From: JAJKJG01 sp036386395
GTDB lineage: Bacteria; Pseudomonadota; Alphaproteobacteria; Rhizobiales; Beijerinckiaceae
DNA length: 25,971 nucleotides
Direction of reading: 5' to 3'
Assembly (NCBI GenBank): GCA_036386395.1
Contig: DASVVU010000211.1
Span: 1-25,971, forward strand
Shown here: piece after piece, positions 1 to 7,162 of the stretch
How positions within the stretch are numbered: the stretch's first letter is position 1
How the letters are laid out: each line of letters begins with the position of its first letter
Translations under genes and position numbers: made by a program
The notes under the pieces: generated by a model
What the model was told of the DNA's origin: nothing
The model's input: the letters and a program-made list of their open reading frames with translations, nothing else
Database searches by the model: none

Positions 1-46
1 CGCCCCCCCCCCTGGGGGGGTGGGCGGACTCGGCCGACGGCCGAGC

Positions 47-178
47 GGGGTGGGGGTCGCGGGCGTAGAGCCCGGTGATGAAGTAGAGTTCTGTACGGAC
101 CGAGGCGGCTCAACGACCACCATTCCGCCTGACCCTGCGACCCCCACCCCTACCCCTCCCCGCAAGGGGGAGGGGAGG
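47..178. repeat. Composite GC-rich palindromic repeat, copy 1
   Basis: GGGGTGGGGGTCGCGGG at 47-63 returns inverted at 133-150, where the minus strand reads GGGGTGGGGGTCGCAGGG, so about 69 bases are bracketed by near-identical arms. The right arm continues into a hairpin-forming core with a central GCAAG (CCCTCCCC/GGGGAGGG type, about 152-178). That core and its arm occur again, inverted, at 23818-23856. This style of short interspersed element is common in Hyphomicrobiales genomes. Bases 1-185 hold no gene I can support; the first 46 bases are simple C/G-rich sequence. Confidence 0.55.
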
Positions 179-185
179 CGTGCCC

Positions 186-437
186 TCACACCACGCGCTT
201 GACGCGGGCCGGAGCGGCCGACCCGCCGTGCCCGGCGGCCTCGTAGGTCGCGGCGCCCCGGTCCGGGCCGGCGCGGCGGCGGCTGCGGAACGGCTCCAGC
301 CGCGCCTCGCAGGCGAAGAGTTGGGCGACGAACGCCGCAAGCGGGCGCGGCGCCGGGCTCGCCCGGTCCCGGGACGTGCCGGCCGGGACGAGCGCCCGCG
401 ACGGCGGCGGGCTCGTCGCTGGCGTGTCATCGTGCAT
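186..437 (-). CDS. Small hypothetical protein, 83 aa
   Basis: This reading frame of 83 residues runs from an ATG at 437 to a TGA at 186-188. Codons end almost always in G or C, as in the neighbouring real genes, which supports coding. It has a proline/alanine-rich N-terminus (about residues 5-33), a short hydrophobic segment with a VAQLF core (about residues 36-42), then an Arg-rich stretch followed by a TYEAAG-like segment. Small proteins with an F-V/L-A-Q-L core and an Arg-rich tail followed by an AAYxAAG-like segment are common uncharacterised proteins in Rhizobiales; that resemblance is from memory and unproven. No good ribosome binding site precedes the ATG, and an upstream TTG at 479 in the same frame is possible. 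It is divergent from the EAL gene. Function unknown. Confidence 0.5.
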   Translation of the reverse strand: MHDDTPATSPPPSRALVPAGTSRDRASPAPRPLAAFVAQLFACEARLEPFRSRRRAGPDRGAATYEAAGHGGSAAPARVKRVV

Positions 438-613
438 CGGCAGGGGGTCCCATGGGATTGCTTGCGGCCATCCGGGCAATTTTCCGGCCAGCCCGCACCG
501 AAGATTTACAGGGCCTTAAGGCGGCGCGGTGCATCATTCCGGGACAACGCTCGACGGCCTCGAAGGTCGCCGGCTTCGGCGCGCCCGGCGCGCCACGCAC
601 CGGAGGGGGCCGA

Positions 614-2317
614 ATGCCGAGGTCAGGCGCAGCGCGCGAGGGATTCAAGGGAGCAGGCTCCGGCTCAGGCCCGCTCGACCCGCGCAAGGTGCTGACCTCG
701 ATCGGCGAGGCCGTCTACGACTGGGACCTTTCGAGCGACCGCATCATCTGGGGCGCGAACGCCGCCGAGGTGCTGGGCGTCGCCGAGCGCTCGCGCCTCG
801 CCTCGGGCGCCGCCTTTGCCCTCATGGTCGACCCCGGCAGCCACGAGACCCGCCACGAGGCGATCCTGCGCTCGGACACCCGAGACGAGGGCGCCGGCGT
901 CCCGTACCGGGCCCGCTACGGCCTCAAGGTCCGCGGCCGCGCGCCCGTCGCCGTCGAGGACACGGGCCGCTGGTACGCCGGCCCCGACGGGCGCCCGGCC
1001 CGCGCCCACGGCGTGGTGCGGGTCCGCGCCGGAGCGGACGAGGCCGAGGGCCTCGGCTCCCGCGACCGGGCGGAGTTCCTCGAGCGCCTGAAGGCCGATG
1101 CCCTGGAGGCCGGGCGCGCCCGGCGCCCGCTCACCGTGCTGGTGCTGGCAGTCGACGCGCCCGGGCGTCCCGCCGACGAGATCGGCTTCGAGGCCGCCGA
1201 GGCCGTCCTCGACGAGGTCTCGGCGCGCATCCGCGGCGTCATGCGCCGCCGGGATTCCTTGGTCCGCTACGCCGGCAACCGCTTCGCCCTGGCGCTGCGC
1301 TCCTGCCCGCCCGACCAGGCCGAGGCGGCGGCCGCGCGCCTGCTCCAGGCGATCGAGGCGCCGCCGCTCGCGGTCGCGCTGCGCATCGGCGGCGCGACCG
1401 CCCCCGACCACGCCATGGACGCGCCGACGCTGCTGCGCCGGGCCGAGGAGGCGCTCGGCGTGGCGATGCGCGGCATGGGGGGACCTGCCGGCAACGGGCT
1501 CGGCCGCCCCTTCGTGATGTTCGATCCCGCGACGGCGCGCCGCGAGGCCGGGCGGCGCGACGCCTTTGCTCCGGTCTTCGACGTCGTCGAGGCGCTGAAC
1601 GCCCGACGCATCGTGCTCGCGCTCCAGCCCGTGGTTGAGGCGAAGGGCCGCGCGGTCGCGTTCCGCGAGGCGCTCCTGCGCGTGCGTACGGACGACGGCG
1701 CGATCGTCAACGCCGGCGCCGTCCTGCCGGCGATCGAGCGGGCGGGGTTCGTGCCCATGGTCGACGCGCGCATGCTCGAACTCGTGACGGACCACCTCGC
1801 GGCGCATCCGGACGAGCGCGTCGCCATGAACGTCTCGCCCGTGACCCTCGAGAGCCCGGAGTGGCTGTCCACCTTCGCGGCCCATCTCGGCGCCCGCCCC
1901 GGCGTCGCGCCGCGCCTCATCGTCGAGATCACCGAGACGGCGGCGGTGCGCGACCCCGACGCCACGAAGGCGCGGCTCAACGCCATGAAGGCGCTGGGCT
2001 GCGCGGTCGCGATCGACGACTTCGGCGCCGGCCACACCTCGTTCCGGCACCTGCGCGGCTTCCCGGTCGACCTCCTCAAGATCGACGGCGCCTTCGTGCA
2101 GAATCTCACGCGCTCGCCGGACGACCGCTTCTTCGTCCGCACCCTCGTGGACCTTGCCCACCACCTCGGCATCGCGACCGTCGCCGAATGGGTCGAGGAC
2201 GAGGACGCGGCCCGCCTCCTCGCCGAGTGGGGCGTCGACTTCCTCCAGGGCTGGCACTGCGGCAAGCCGGTCGTCGCGGACGACGCCGGGACGGCGGCCG
2301 CGCGGGACGCGGCTTAA
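614..2317 (+). CDS. PAS / degenerate GGDEF / EAL protein, probable c-di-GMP phosphodiesterase
   Basis: A 567-residue cytoplasmic signalling protein. The ATG at 614 is chosen because GGAGG lies 8 bases upstream; the frame is open back to 452 but that extension looks non-coding. Residues about 26-138 resemble a PAS sensor fold (a V-Y-D-W-D segment followed by a W-G-A-N-A-A-E-V-L-G segment). Residues about 150-310 form a GGDEF fold whose signature is AGNRF (220-224), so diguanylate cyclase activity is unlikely. Residues about 325-555 are an EAL domain with the usual metal and catalytic positions present: Glu352 (EALLR), Asn406, Glu438 (EITE), Asp468-Asp469 (DDFGAG), Lys489 (KID), Glu525 and Gln545. 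It therefore probably hydrolyses cyclic-di-GMP, with the dead GGDEF domain as a possible GTP-sensing regulatory module. There is no membrane segment. Its stop overlaps the convergent Trm112 gene. Confidence 0.9.
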   Translation: MPRSGAAREGFKGAGSGSGPLDPRKVLTSIGEAVYDWDLSSDRIIWGANAAEVLGVAERSRLASGAAFALMVDPGSHETRHEAILRSDTRDEGAGVPYRARYGLKVRGRAPVAVEDTGRWYAGPDGRPARAHGVVRVRAGADEAEGLGSRDRAEFLERLKADALEAGRARRPLTVLVLAVDAPGRPADEIGFEAAEAVLDEVSARIRGVMRRRDSLVRYAGNRFALALRSCPPDQAEAAAARLLQAIEAPPLAVALRIGGATAPDHAMDAPTLLRRAEEALGVAMRGMGGPAGNGLGRPFVMFDPATARREAGRRDAFAPVFDVVEALNARRIVLALQPVVEAKGRAVAFREALLRVRTDDGAIVNAGAVLPAIERAGFVPMVDARMLELVTDHLAAHPDERVAMNVSPVTLESPEWLSTFAAHLGARPGVAPRLIVEITETAAVRDPDATKARLNAMKALGCAVAIDDFGAGHTSFRHLRGFPVDLLKIDGAFVQNLTRSPDDRFFVRTLVDLAHHLGIATVAEWVEDEDAARLLAEWGVDFLQGWHCGKPVVADDAGTAAARDAA

Positions 2318-2526
2318 TCCGTCAGCGGCCTCGCCTCCTCGGGCAGCATGATCGGGATGCCGTCGCGGATCGGGTAGGCGAGCTTCGCCTGGCGGCTGAC
2401 GAGCTCCTGCTTCTCGGCGTCGTAGTCGAGCCGGCCCTTGGTCAGGGGGCAGACCAGGATCTCCAGGAGCTTCGGGTCGATGCGGGTTGCCTCGACCGGA
2501 GCGCCTTCGGGGGTGTCTTGCGCCAT
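2314..2526 (-). CDS. Trm112-like small protein
   Basis: A 70-residue protein of the Trm112/YcaR family. The core LLEILVCPLTKGRL (about residues 19-32) and the closing AYPIRDGIPIMLPEEAR segment are typical. Eukaryotic Trm112 activates methyltransferases; the role of bacterial members is poorly defined. Only one of the zinc-ligand cysteines of the family remains (in VCPLTKG), as is common in bacterial forms, so zinc binding is unlikely. The ATG at 2526 has GGAGGAGAG six bases upstream, which fixes the start. It is the last gene of a minus-strand run with the Lon-N protein (40-base gap). Its TAA shares the bases TTAA with the stop of the convergent EAL gene. Confidence 0.85.
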   Translation of the reverse strand: MAQDTPEGAPVEATRIDPKLLEILVCPLTKGRLDYDAEKQELVSRQAKLAYPIRDGIPIMLPEEARPLTD

Positions 2527-2566
2527 GTGCTCTCCTCCGTCCGCCGCGACTGTACCACGTGCCGCT

Positions 2567-3244
2567 CTACTGCAAGGTCGGCTCCGAGCTGCCCGGACCC
2601 TGCGCACGGGCGATCTCGATCTCAGTGATGGCGACGAGCACCTCGGCGCGGGCCTTGAGGTCGGGCGCCTCGAGGAGCGCCTGCTTCTCCCGCGGCCCGA
2701 ACGGGCTCATCATCGAGAGCGCGTTGACGAGCGCCTCGTTCGGGGCCTGCTCGACCCCGGCCCAGTCGATCTTGAGGTTCGTCGCCTGCACGAAGTCGCG
2801 CAGTGCCTTGAGGACGGCCGGGCGGTCGACCTCCTCCTCCCCGGCGCGGGGCTCGAAGTCGGCCGTAAACGGCGAAAAATCGACCCGGCAGAGCCTGAAC
2901 GGCAGGGTCGTCGTGACCTCCTCGGCGACGCGGAAGCGGGCGATGCCGGAAAGCGTGATGAGGTAGCGCCCGTCGCCGGTCTCGGCGAGCTGGGTGATCC
3001 GCCCGGCGCAGCCGACGCCGTAGAGCTTCGGCACGAGCGGCGTGCCGCCGGCCTCGGCGTCAGGCTGGATCATGCCGACGACGCGGTTCGTGCGCAGCGC
3101 CTCGTCCACCATGGCGAGGTAGCGCGGCTCGAAGATGTTGAGCGGCATCTGCCCGCGCGGCAGGAGGAGCGCGCCCGGAAGGGGAAAGACCGGGATCACG
3201 TCGGGGAGGTCCTGCGGACCCTTGTAGGCGACGTTCATGACCAT
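2567..3244 (-). CDS. Lon N-terminal (LON substrate-binding) domain protein
   Basis: A 225-residue protein made essentially of one Lon-N substrate-binding domain: a PVFPLPGALLLPRGQMPLNIFEPRY opening (about residues 18-42), a DEALRTNRVVGMIQP strand region, a GCAGRI segment and a YLITLSGIARFRV segment. The AAA+ and protease domains of Lon are absent, so it cannot itself degrade proteins. Such stand-alone proteins are widespread in alphaproteobacteria and presumably bind unfolded clients or partners; their function is not established. GGAGG eight bases before the ATG at 3244 supports that start over the ATG two codons later. It lies 25 bases after ybbN and 40 before the Trm112-like gene, so the three are probably co-transcribed. 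Confidence 0.9.
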   Translation of the reverse strand: MVMNVAYKGPQDLPDVIPVFPLPGALLLPRGQMPLNIFEPRYLAMVDEALRTNRVVGMIQPDAEAGGTPLVPKLYGVGCAGRITQLAETGDGRYLITLSGIARFRVAEEVTTTLPFRLCRVDFSPFTADFEPRAGEEEVDRPAVLKALRDFVQATNLKIDWAGVEQAPNEALVNALSMMSPFGPREKQALLEAPDLKARAEVLVAITEIEIARAQGPGSSEPTLQ

Positions 3245-3269
3245 GGGCCGCGCCTCCGCCGGCCGCCCT

Positions 3270-4166
3270 TTAAGAGAACAGCACCGAGGACAGGCGGCGC
3301 CGCCCGAGCAACGTCATATCGTCCGTCGGCCCCCAGGCCTCGAAGAGCTGGACGAGCTGTTTCCTCGCCGCCTCGTCGTTCCAGCCGCGGTCGCGCCGCA
3401 CGATCTCGATCAAATGGTCGATCGCCTCCTCGCGCTTGCCGCGGGCGTTGAGGGCGAGGGCAAGGTCGAAGCGGGCCTGATGGTCCTTGGGGTCCGCCTC
3501 GATCCGACGCTGAAGGTCGCCAACGTCGCCCAAGGAGGCCGCCTGCTCGGCGAGCTCGATCGCGGCCCGGGCGCCAGCGATCGCCGGGTCGTTCTCTTTC
3601 CCCTTGGGGACCATGGCGAGGAAGCGCTTCGCGCCTTCGAGGTCGTCGAGATCGAGGTGGAGCTTGGCGAGGGCCGCGATGGCGGCGACGTTCTCCGGCT
3701 CCTGCGCGAGCACGGCAGCGTAGAGATCGGCAGCGCCGGCGGCGTCCCCTTTGGCTGCCCGCGCGTCGGCCTCGGCCAGGAGGTCCTCGGCAGCGCTCGG
3801 GCCGACGGGGCCGACGAGGCGCTCGATGAAACCCTTGACCTCGCTCTCGGGCAGCGCGCCCATGAAGCCGTCGACGGGTTGACCCTTGGAGAAGGCGATC
3901 ACGGCCGGGATCGACTGGATGCCGAGCTGGCCCGGGATCTGCGGGTGCTGGTCGATGTCCATCTTGACGAGCTTGACCTTGCCGCCCGCGGCCTTGACGG
4001 CCTTCTCGATCACCGGGGTCAGCTGCTTGCAAGGCCCGCACCAGGGCGCCCAGAAGTCGACCAGCACCGGCTGCTTCATCGATTCCTGGATCACGTCCTG
4101 GCGGAACGCGGTGGTGGTCGTGTCCTTGACGAGCCCGTCGGGCGCGGCGGGGGTCTGGGCAAGCAT
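3270..4166 (-). CDS. ybbN: YbbN-type thioredoxin/TPR co-chaperone
   Basis: A 298-residue protein (CnoX/YbbN family). Residues about 14-115 are a thioredoxin fold with the redox motif WCGPC (42-46) and the cis-proline segment SIPAVIAF. Residues about 125-298 are helical TPR-like repeats (for example ADARAAKGDAAGAADLYAAV and DHQARFDLALALNARGKREEA). E. coli CnoX holds unfolded proteins and delivers them to GroEL or DnaK. The E. coli protein carries SXXC where a reducing thioredoxin has CXXC; here both cysteines are kept, so thiol-disulfide activity is plausible. The start at 4166 has only a weak binding site (GAGG about 10 bases away) but fits the family N-terminus. It sits 44 bases after the deacylase gene and 25 before the Lon-N gene, suggesting a proteostasis operon. 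Confidence 0.92.
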   Translation of the reverse strand: MLAQTPAAPDGLVKDTTTTAFRQDVIQESMKQPVLVDFWAPWCGPCKQLTPVIEKAVKAAGGKVKLVKMDIDQHPQIPGQLGIQSIPAVIAFSKGQPVDGFMGALPESEVKGFIERLVGPVGPSAAEDLLAEADARAAKGDAAGAADLYAAVLAQEPENVAAIAALAKLHLDLDDLEGAKRFLAMVPKGKENDPAIAGARAAIELAEQAASLGDVGDLQRRIEADPKDHQARFDLALALNARGKREEAIDHLIEIVRRDRGWNDEAARKQLVQLFEAWGPTDDMTLLGRRRLSSVLFS

Positions 4167-4210
4167 TTCTTGGGGCCTCGGAACTGGAACGCGGAACGGT
4201 AAGGGGATTT

Positions 4211-4684
4211 CTAAGGCGAAGATGGGGACGCGGCGGCCGTCCCGCAATTCTCCGGCGCAGGCTCGGGCAGGCGCATGATCCGCGGCACGTGCCCCGTCGC
4301 CTCGAGGAACCTGAGGAGGTCGGCGCGGGAGACTCCGATGGTAGCGGAGTTGACGAGAGGGTGGAAATTCACTGGCTCGTACCGCATCAGCGCCTCGTCG
4401 AGAACCAGAGAGACGCGGCGCTCGCGGTCGTTCACGAGCCCGAAGGGCGTGACCGAGCCCGGCTCGACCCCCAGAACCTCGCCGAGAAGCTCGGCCGAGC
4501 CGAAGGACAGGCGCCCCGAGGCCCCGAGCGGCTCGTGCAGGCGCTTCAGGTCGATCCGGGTCTCGGCCTCGGCCACGACGAGGAACAGGCGGCCCTTCTT
4601 GTCCTTGAGGAACAGGTTCTTCGAGTGACCGCCCGGGATCGCCTCCTTGATGGCCCGGGACTCGGCGACCGTGAACACCGGCAC
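4211..4684 (-). CDS. YbaK/ProX-type aminoacyl-tRNA deacylase, start uncertain
   Basis: This 157-residue frame matches the YbaK/prolyl-tRNA-editing fold, which clears mischarged tRNA in trans. Seen are the conserved KNLFLKDKKGRLFLVV block (about residues 22-37), LSFGSAELLGEVLGVEPGSVTPFGLVND (about residues 58-85) and the VNFHPLVNSATIGVSRADLLRFL block. The first usable in-frame start is the GTG at 4684, but family-like sequence (PTPADLFALFERLGIEARTHEH) continues upstream in the same frame to about 4750, followed by a TAG at 4799-4801 with no ATG, GTG or TTG in between. A one-base shift in the GC-rich run near 4745-4760 would join it to an upstream frame reading SPFLAQIPP. It is therefore a frameshifted gene, a sequencing error, a non-standard (CTG) start, or a shortened protein. 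It lies 44 bases before ybbN. Confidence 0.75.
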   Translation of the reverse strand: MPVFTVAESRAIKEAIPGGHSKNLFLKDKKGRLFLVVAEAETRIDLKRLHEPLGASGRLSFGSAELLGEVLGVEPGSVTPFGLVNDRERRVSLVLDEALMRYEPVNFHPLVNSATIGVSRADLLRFLEATGHVPRIMRLPEPAPENCGTAAASPSSP

Positions 4685-4981
4685 GTGCTCGTGGGTCCGC
4701 GCCTCGATCCCGAGGCGCTCGAACAGGGCGAAGAGATCGGCGGGGGTGGGCGGGCGGGATCTGGGCCAAGAACGGGCTCTCGGGGCTGCCCCGCGCTTCT
4801 ATCGGGGCCGTCCGGGGCGGCTCAAGGGCCCGTCGCCGGGCGCGCGCCCTGCGACCCTCCGCCTCCGGCGCCACACGCATGGGCTCAGCAAGAGCCCTTG
4901 CAAAATCCCCCCGGCTGAGGCACATGAAGCGCCTCGCAACGGCGGATCGCTCGGCCTTCCGAGCCGGAACCGCCGCGGAGC

Positions 4982-5056
4982 GCGGGTGTAGCTCAGGGGT
5001 AGAGCACAACCTTGCCAAGGTTGGGGTCGAGGGTTCGAATCCCTTCGCCCGCTCCA
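4982..5056 (+). tRNA. tRNA-Gly (anticodon GCC)
   Basis: A complete cloverleaf can be drawn. The acceptor stem GCGGGTG (4982-4988) pairs with CGCCCGC (5046-5052). The D arm contains TAGCTCAGGGGTAGAGCA. The anticodon stem CAACC/GGTTG closes the loop TTGCCAA with anticodon GCC. The T arm contains GAGGGTTCGAATCCCTT. Discriminator T5053 is followed by an encoded CCA. No tight promoter or T-rich terminator was found close by. Confidence 0.97.
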
Positions 5057-5240
5057 AACACACTTCCTGCAATCGTCATGAAGACCCGGCCGGCGCTTCC
5101 GAACGCGCCGTGCTATCCGCCGTTTAGCAAGCACTCCCGTTTCGCCCGCGATTCGCCCTATTATCGCCGCGGGCAGGACCGTGCTCGCTGCCGCGCCGAC
5201 GATGGCGTGGCGCGCCGGTTCTCGACCGGAGACGTCACCG

Positions 5241-6098
5241 TTGACCCTGACCTCGCAGCCCCTCGTCAGCGTCGTCATGCCGACGCACAACCACGCCGGG
5301 CTGATCCACAGCGCGATCCGGACGGCGCTTGCCCAGTCGTACGAGAACTTCGAGCTGCTGATCGTCGGCGACGGCGTCCCGGACGAGACGCGGGCGATCG
5401 TCGCGGAATACCGCACCCGGGATCACCGCGTGCTCTTCTTCGACCGCCCGAAGGGTCCCCGCTTCGGGGAGATTCACCGCCACGAGGTGCTGACGCAACA
5501 CGCGAGAGGGTCCCTCGTCTGCTACCTCGCGGACGACGACATCTGGCTTCCGCACCACCTCGCGCATATGTGCGACCTCCTGCGCGACGCGGACTTCGCT
5601 CAAGGATTCCGCGTGACGATCACGGGGGAAGGCGCGGTCTTCGTGGGCGACGGGCATTTCGCCGTGCCCGGGCATCGCGAGGAGCTCCTCAACGGGCGCA
5701 ATTTCGTCGGCCTGTCGGCGGCAGGCCACACCATGGCGCTCTACCGCCGGGCGCCGCACGGATGGCGCACGACCCCGGACGGAGTGCCGACCGACTGGTA
5801 CATGTGGCACCAGCTCCTGGCGCTCGAGCCGTGCCGCGCCGTGACGGGAAGCCGGCCGTCCGTCGTCGGCCTCGCCGAAGCCCTGCGCCCGGGCTGGAGC
5901 TTCACGCGCCGGCGCGACGAGCTCCTGCACTGGGAGGCGTTCGCCCTTGCCCGCGGAGCCGAGGCGGAGCTCTCCCGCATGGCCTTCGACTGGCTGCTCC
6001 TGCGCCGCGCCAACCTCGAGCGCGCCTTCCGCGAGCACCGGCGCATGATCGAAGGCCTCGAGGCCCGCCTGCGGGAGAAGCCCGCCTGCGGGAGCTGA
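5241..6098 (+). CDS. Family 2 glycosyltransferase
   Basis: A 285-residue soluble GT-A glycosyltransferase. The N-terminus VSVVMPTHNHAGLIHSAIRTALAQSYENFELLIVGDG is the nucleotide-sugar binding start of the fold, and LADDDIWLPHHL (about residues 98-109) carries the DxD-type metal motif. The C-terminal third is helical and Arg-rich. No membrane segment is visible, so it probably glycosylates a cytoplasmic or membrane-bound acceptor on the inner face; donor and acceptor are unknown. The TTG at 5241 is preferred because GGAG lies 9 bases upstream and it puts the fold right at the N-terminus. GTG at 5181 and ATG at 5202 are in-frame alternatives. It converges on the RmlC-like gene, 22 bases away. 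Confidence 0.85.
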   Translation: MTLTSQPLVSVVMPTHNHAGLIHSAIRTALAQSYENFELLIVGDGVPDETRAIVAEYRTRDHRVLFFDRPKGPRFGEIHRHEVLTQHARGSLVCYLADDDIWLPHHLAHMCDLLRDADFAQGFRVTITGEGAVFVGDGHFAVPGHREELLNGRNFVGLSAAGHTMALYRRAPHGWRTTPDGVPTDWYMWHQLLALEPCRAVTGSRPSVVGLAEALRPGWSFTRRRDELLHWEAFALARGAEAELSRMAFDWLLLRRANLERAFREHRRMIEGLEARLREKPACGS

Positions 6099-6120
6099 CG
6101 GAGGCGGCGCCGTCCGAGGC

Positions 6121-6669
6121 CTACCACCCCTTGGTGCCGGGCGGGAAGCGGTGCGGGATCAGCGGCGTGTCGAGCGGCAGCCGGTACTTGTCGGGATCGG
6201 CGTGGTCGTAGGGGCGGGTCGGGAAGTTGACCACCACCACGTCGGCCGTCCCGATGTTGTGGTCCGCGTGCCAGACGTCGCGGGGAACGTTCACGAGGCC
6301 GCGGTTATGCTCCGACAGCACCATGCGGCTCACCCTGCCGAAGGTCGGGGAGCCGGGGCGCGGATCGTAGAGGACGAGCTCCATCTCGCCCTGCAGCAGG
6401 AAGTAGCGGTCCTCGTGCTCCCGGTGCAGGTTCCAGCCCTTCGCGACGCCGGGGCGGATCGTGAAGCAGTAGGCAAAGACGAGGGGGTCGGGGTACCATT
6501 GCCAGCGCGGGTCGAACATCTCGACGACGCTGCCGCGGACGTCCGCATGGGTCGGCGCCGGCCGGAACGAGACGCCTTCGATCAGCGGCTGGAGCGGCCG
6601 CCCGTCGGACGCCACCGTCGCCACGTCGCGAACGGCGGACTTGAGGGTGTCATCGAGAGTCGCAGCCAT
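6121..6669 (-). CDS. RmlC-like cupin (dTDP-4-dehydrorhamnose 3,5-epimerase-related)
   Basis: A 182-residue cupin. The segment DVRGSVVEMFDPRWQWYPDPLVFAYCFTIRPGVAKGWNLHREHEDRYFLLQGEMELVLYD (about residues 43-102) has the order of dTDP-sugar epimerases: a first strand region, the H-x-x-H metal/active-site region, and a glycine-containing LLQGE turn. The later VNVPRDVWHADHNIGTADVVVVNFPTRPYDHADPDKYRLP segment matches the C-terminal half of RmlC-like proteins. It could be a sugar-nucleotide epimerase or isomerase for surface glycan synthesis, or a non-enzymatic homologue. No rmlA, rmlB or rmlD is nearby, so the exact substrate is open. It is adjacent and convergent to a glycosyltransferase gene. 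ATG at 6669; the binding site is weak. Confidence 0.85.
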   Translation of the reverse strand: MAATLDDTLKSAVRDVATVASDGRPLQPLIEGVSFRPAPTHADVRGSVVEMFDPRWQWYPDPLVFAYCFTIRPGVAKGWNLHREHEDRYFLLQGEMELVLYDPRPGSPTFGRVSRMVLSEHNRGLVNVPRDVWHADHNIGTADVVVVNFPTRPYDHADPDKYRLPLDTPLIPHRFPPGTKGW

Positions 6670-6802
6670 GCATCCGGTTCCGTTTGAGTCCGTGGGAGAT
6701 TCGATACATCAGAAAACGGCAAATGGCCCAAGGGGTCGGCAATCGCGTCGTCCGCCTTGATTCTCGCACCAGGAGGCGAACGCATTCTGTCCAGATCCAA
6801 AC

Positions 6803-6847
6803 TTGTCCTCGCTCCCTGCTCTGGCTATATTCCCGGTTATATCCCGG
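6803..6847 (+). promoter_or_regulatory. vapBC promoter with repeated operator half-sites
   Basis: TTGTCC at 6803-6808 and TATATT at 6826-6831 are separated by 17 bases, a good sigma-70-type promoter. Overlapping and just after the -10 box is a direct repeat, TATATTCCCGG (6826-6836) and TTATATCCCGG (6837-6847). It lies immediately before the antitoxin ribosome binding site, where the antitoxin of such pairs normally binds for autorepression. Confidence 0.55.
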
Positions 6848-6859
6848 GGGGAGGTCGCC

Positions 6860-7162
6860 TTGAGCAATCCGGCGCAGAAGCGTGCAATCCATAATTACCG
6901 CCGCCGCTTGAACGAGCGCGGCATGGCGCGATTCGAGGTCGTGGGGCTCGACGCCGACCGGGAGCTGATCCGTTCGCTCGCGCGGCGTCTCGCCGAGGAA
7001 AGTGCCGAAGCTGCCGAGCTTCGCGCCGAGATGAACCGCAGGGTCGTGGGCGAACCGCCGCGTCGCGGCGGCATCCTGGCCGCGCTCCGGCGCTCGCCTT
7101 TGGTAGGGGCCGGTCTTGAGTTCAGTCGCGAAGTCACGTCCGGTCGAGCCGTCGACCTGTGA
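6860..7162 (+). CDS. VapB-like antitoxin
   Basis: A 100-residue basic protein upstream of a PIN-domain toxin. The TTG at 6860 is preferred because a strong GGGGGGAGG run ends five bases before it; the frame is open further upstream, but that region is the promoter. The segment RRRLNERGMARFEVVGLDADRELIRSLARRLAEE (about residues 14-47) reads as a strand followed by helices, as in ribbon-helix-helix type antitoxins that bind their own operator. The C-terminal part (GILAALRRSPLVGAGLEFSREV) looks like the toxin-wrapping tail. Its TGA overlaps the toxin GTG by four bases (GTGA at 7159-7162), so translation of the two is coupled. Family assignment is by context and general pattern. Confidence 0.82.
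   Translation: MSNPAQKRAIHNYRRRLNERGMARFEVVGLDADRELIRSLARRLAEESAEAAELRAEMNRRVVGEPPRRGGILAALRRSPLVGAGLEFSREVTSGRAVDL

Noticed and set aside
1..123. Partial minus-strand frame starting at ATG 123 and leaving the window
   Set aside because: The translation is Pro/Ser/Thr low-complexity and lies across the inverted repeat, so coding cannot be supported.
665..2257. Long open frame antisense to the EAL gene (530 codons)
   Set aside because: It is a shadow of a high-GC gene; the translation is low-complexity and lacks any known motif, while the sense frame has complete EAL motifs.
4881..4903. GGGCTC/GAGCCC stem and TTGCAA before tRNA-Gly
   Set aside because: The stem has no T run, and the -10 position at 17 bases reads CACATG, so neither terminator nor promoter is convincing.
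3270..5072. A single 600-codon frame that includes ybbN
   Set aside because: Only the part from 4166 down is thioredoxin/TPR protein; upstream it overlaps the deacylase in another frame and also runs through the tRNA-Gly gene on the other strand.
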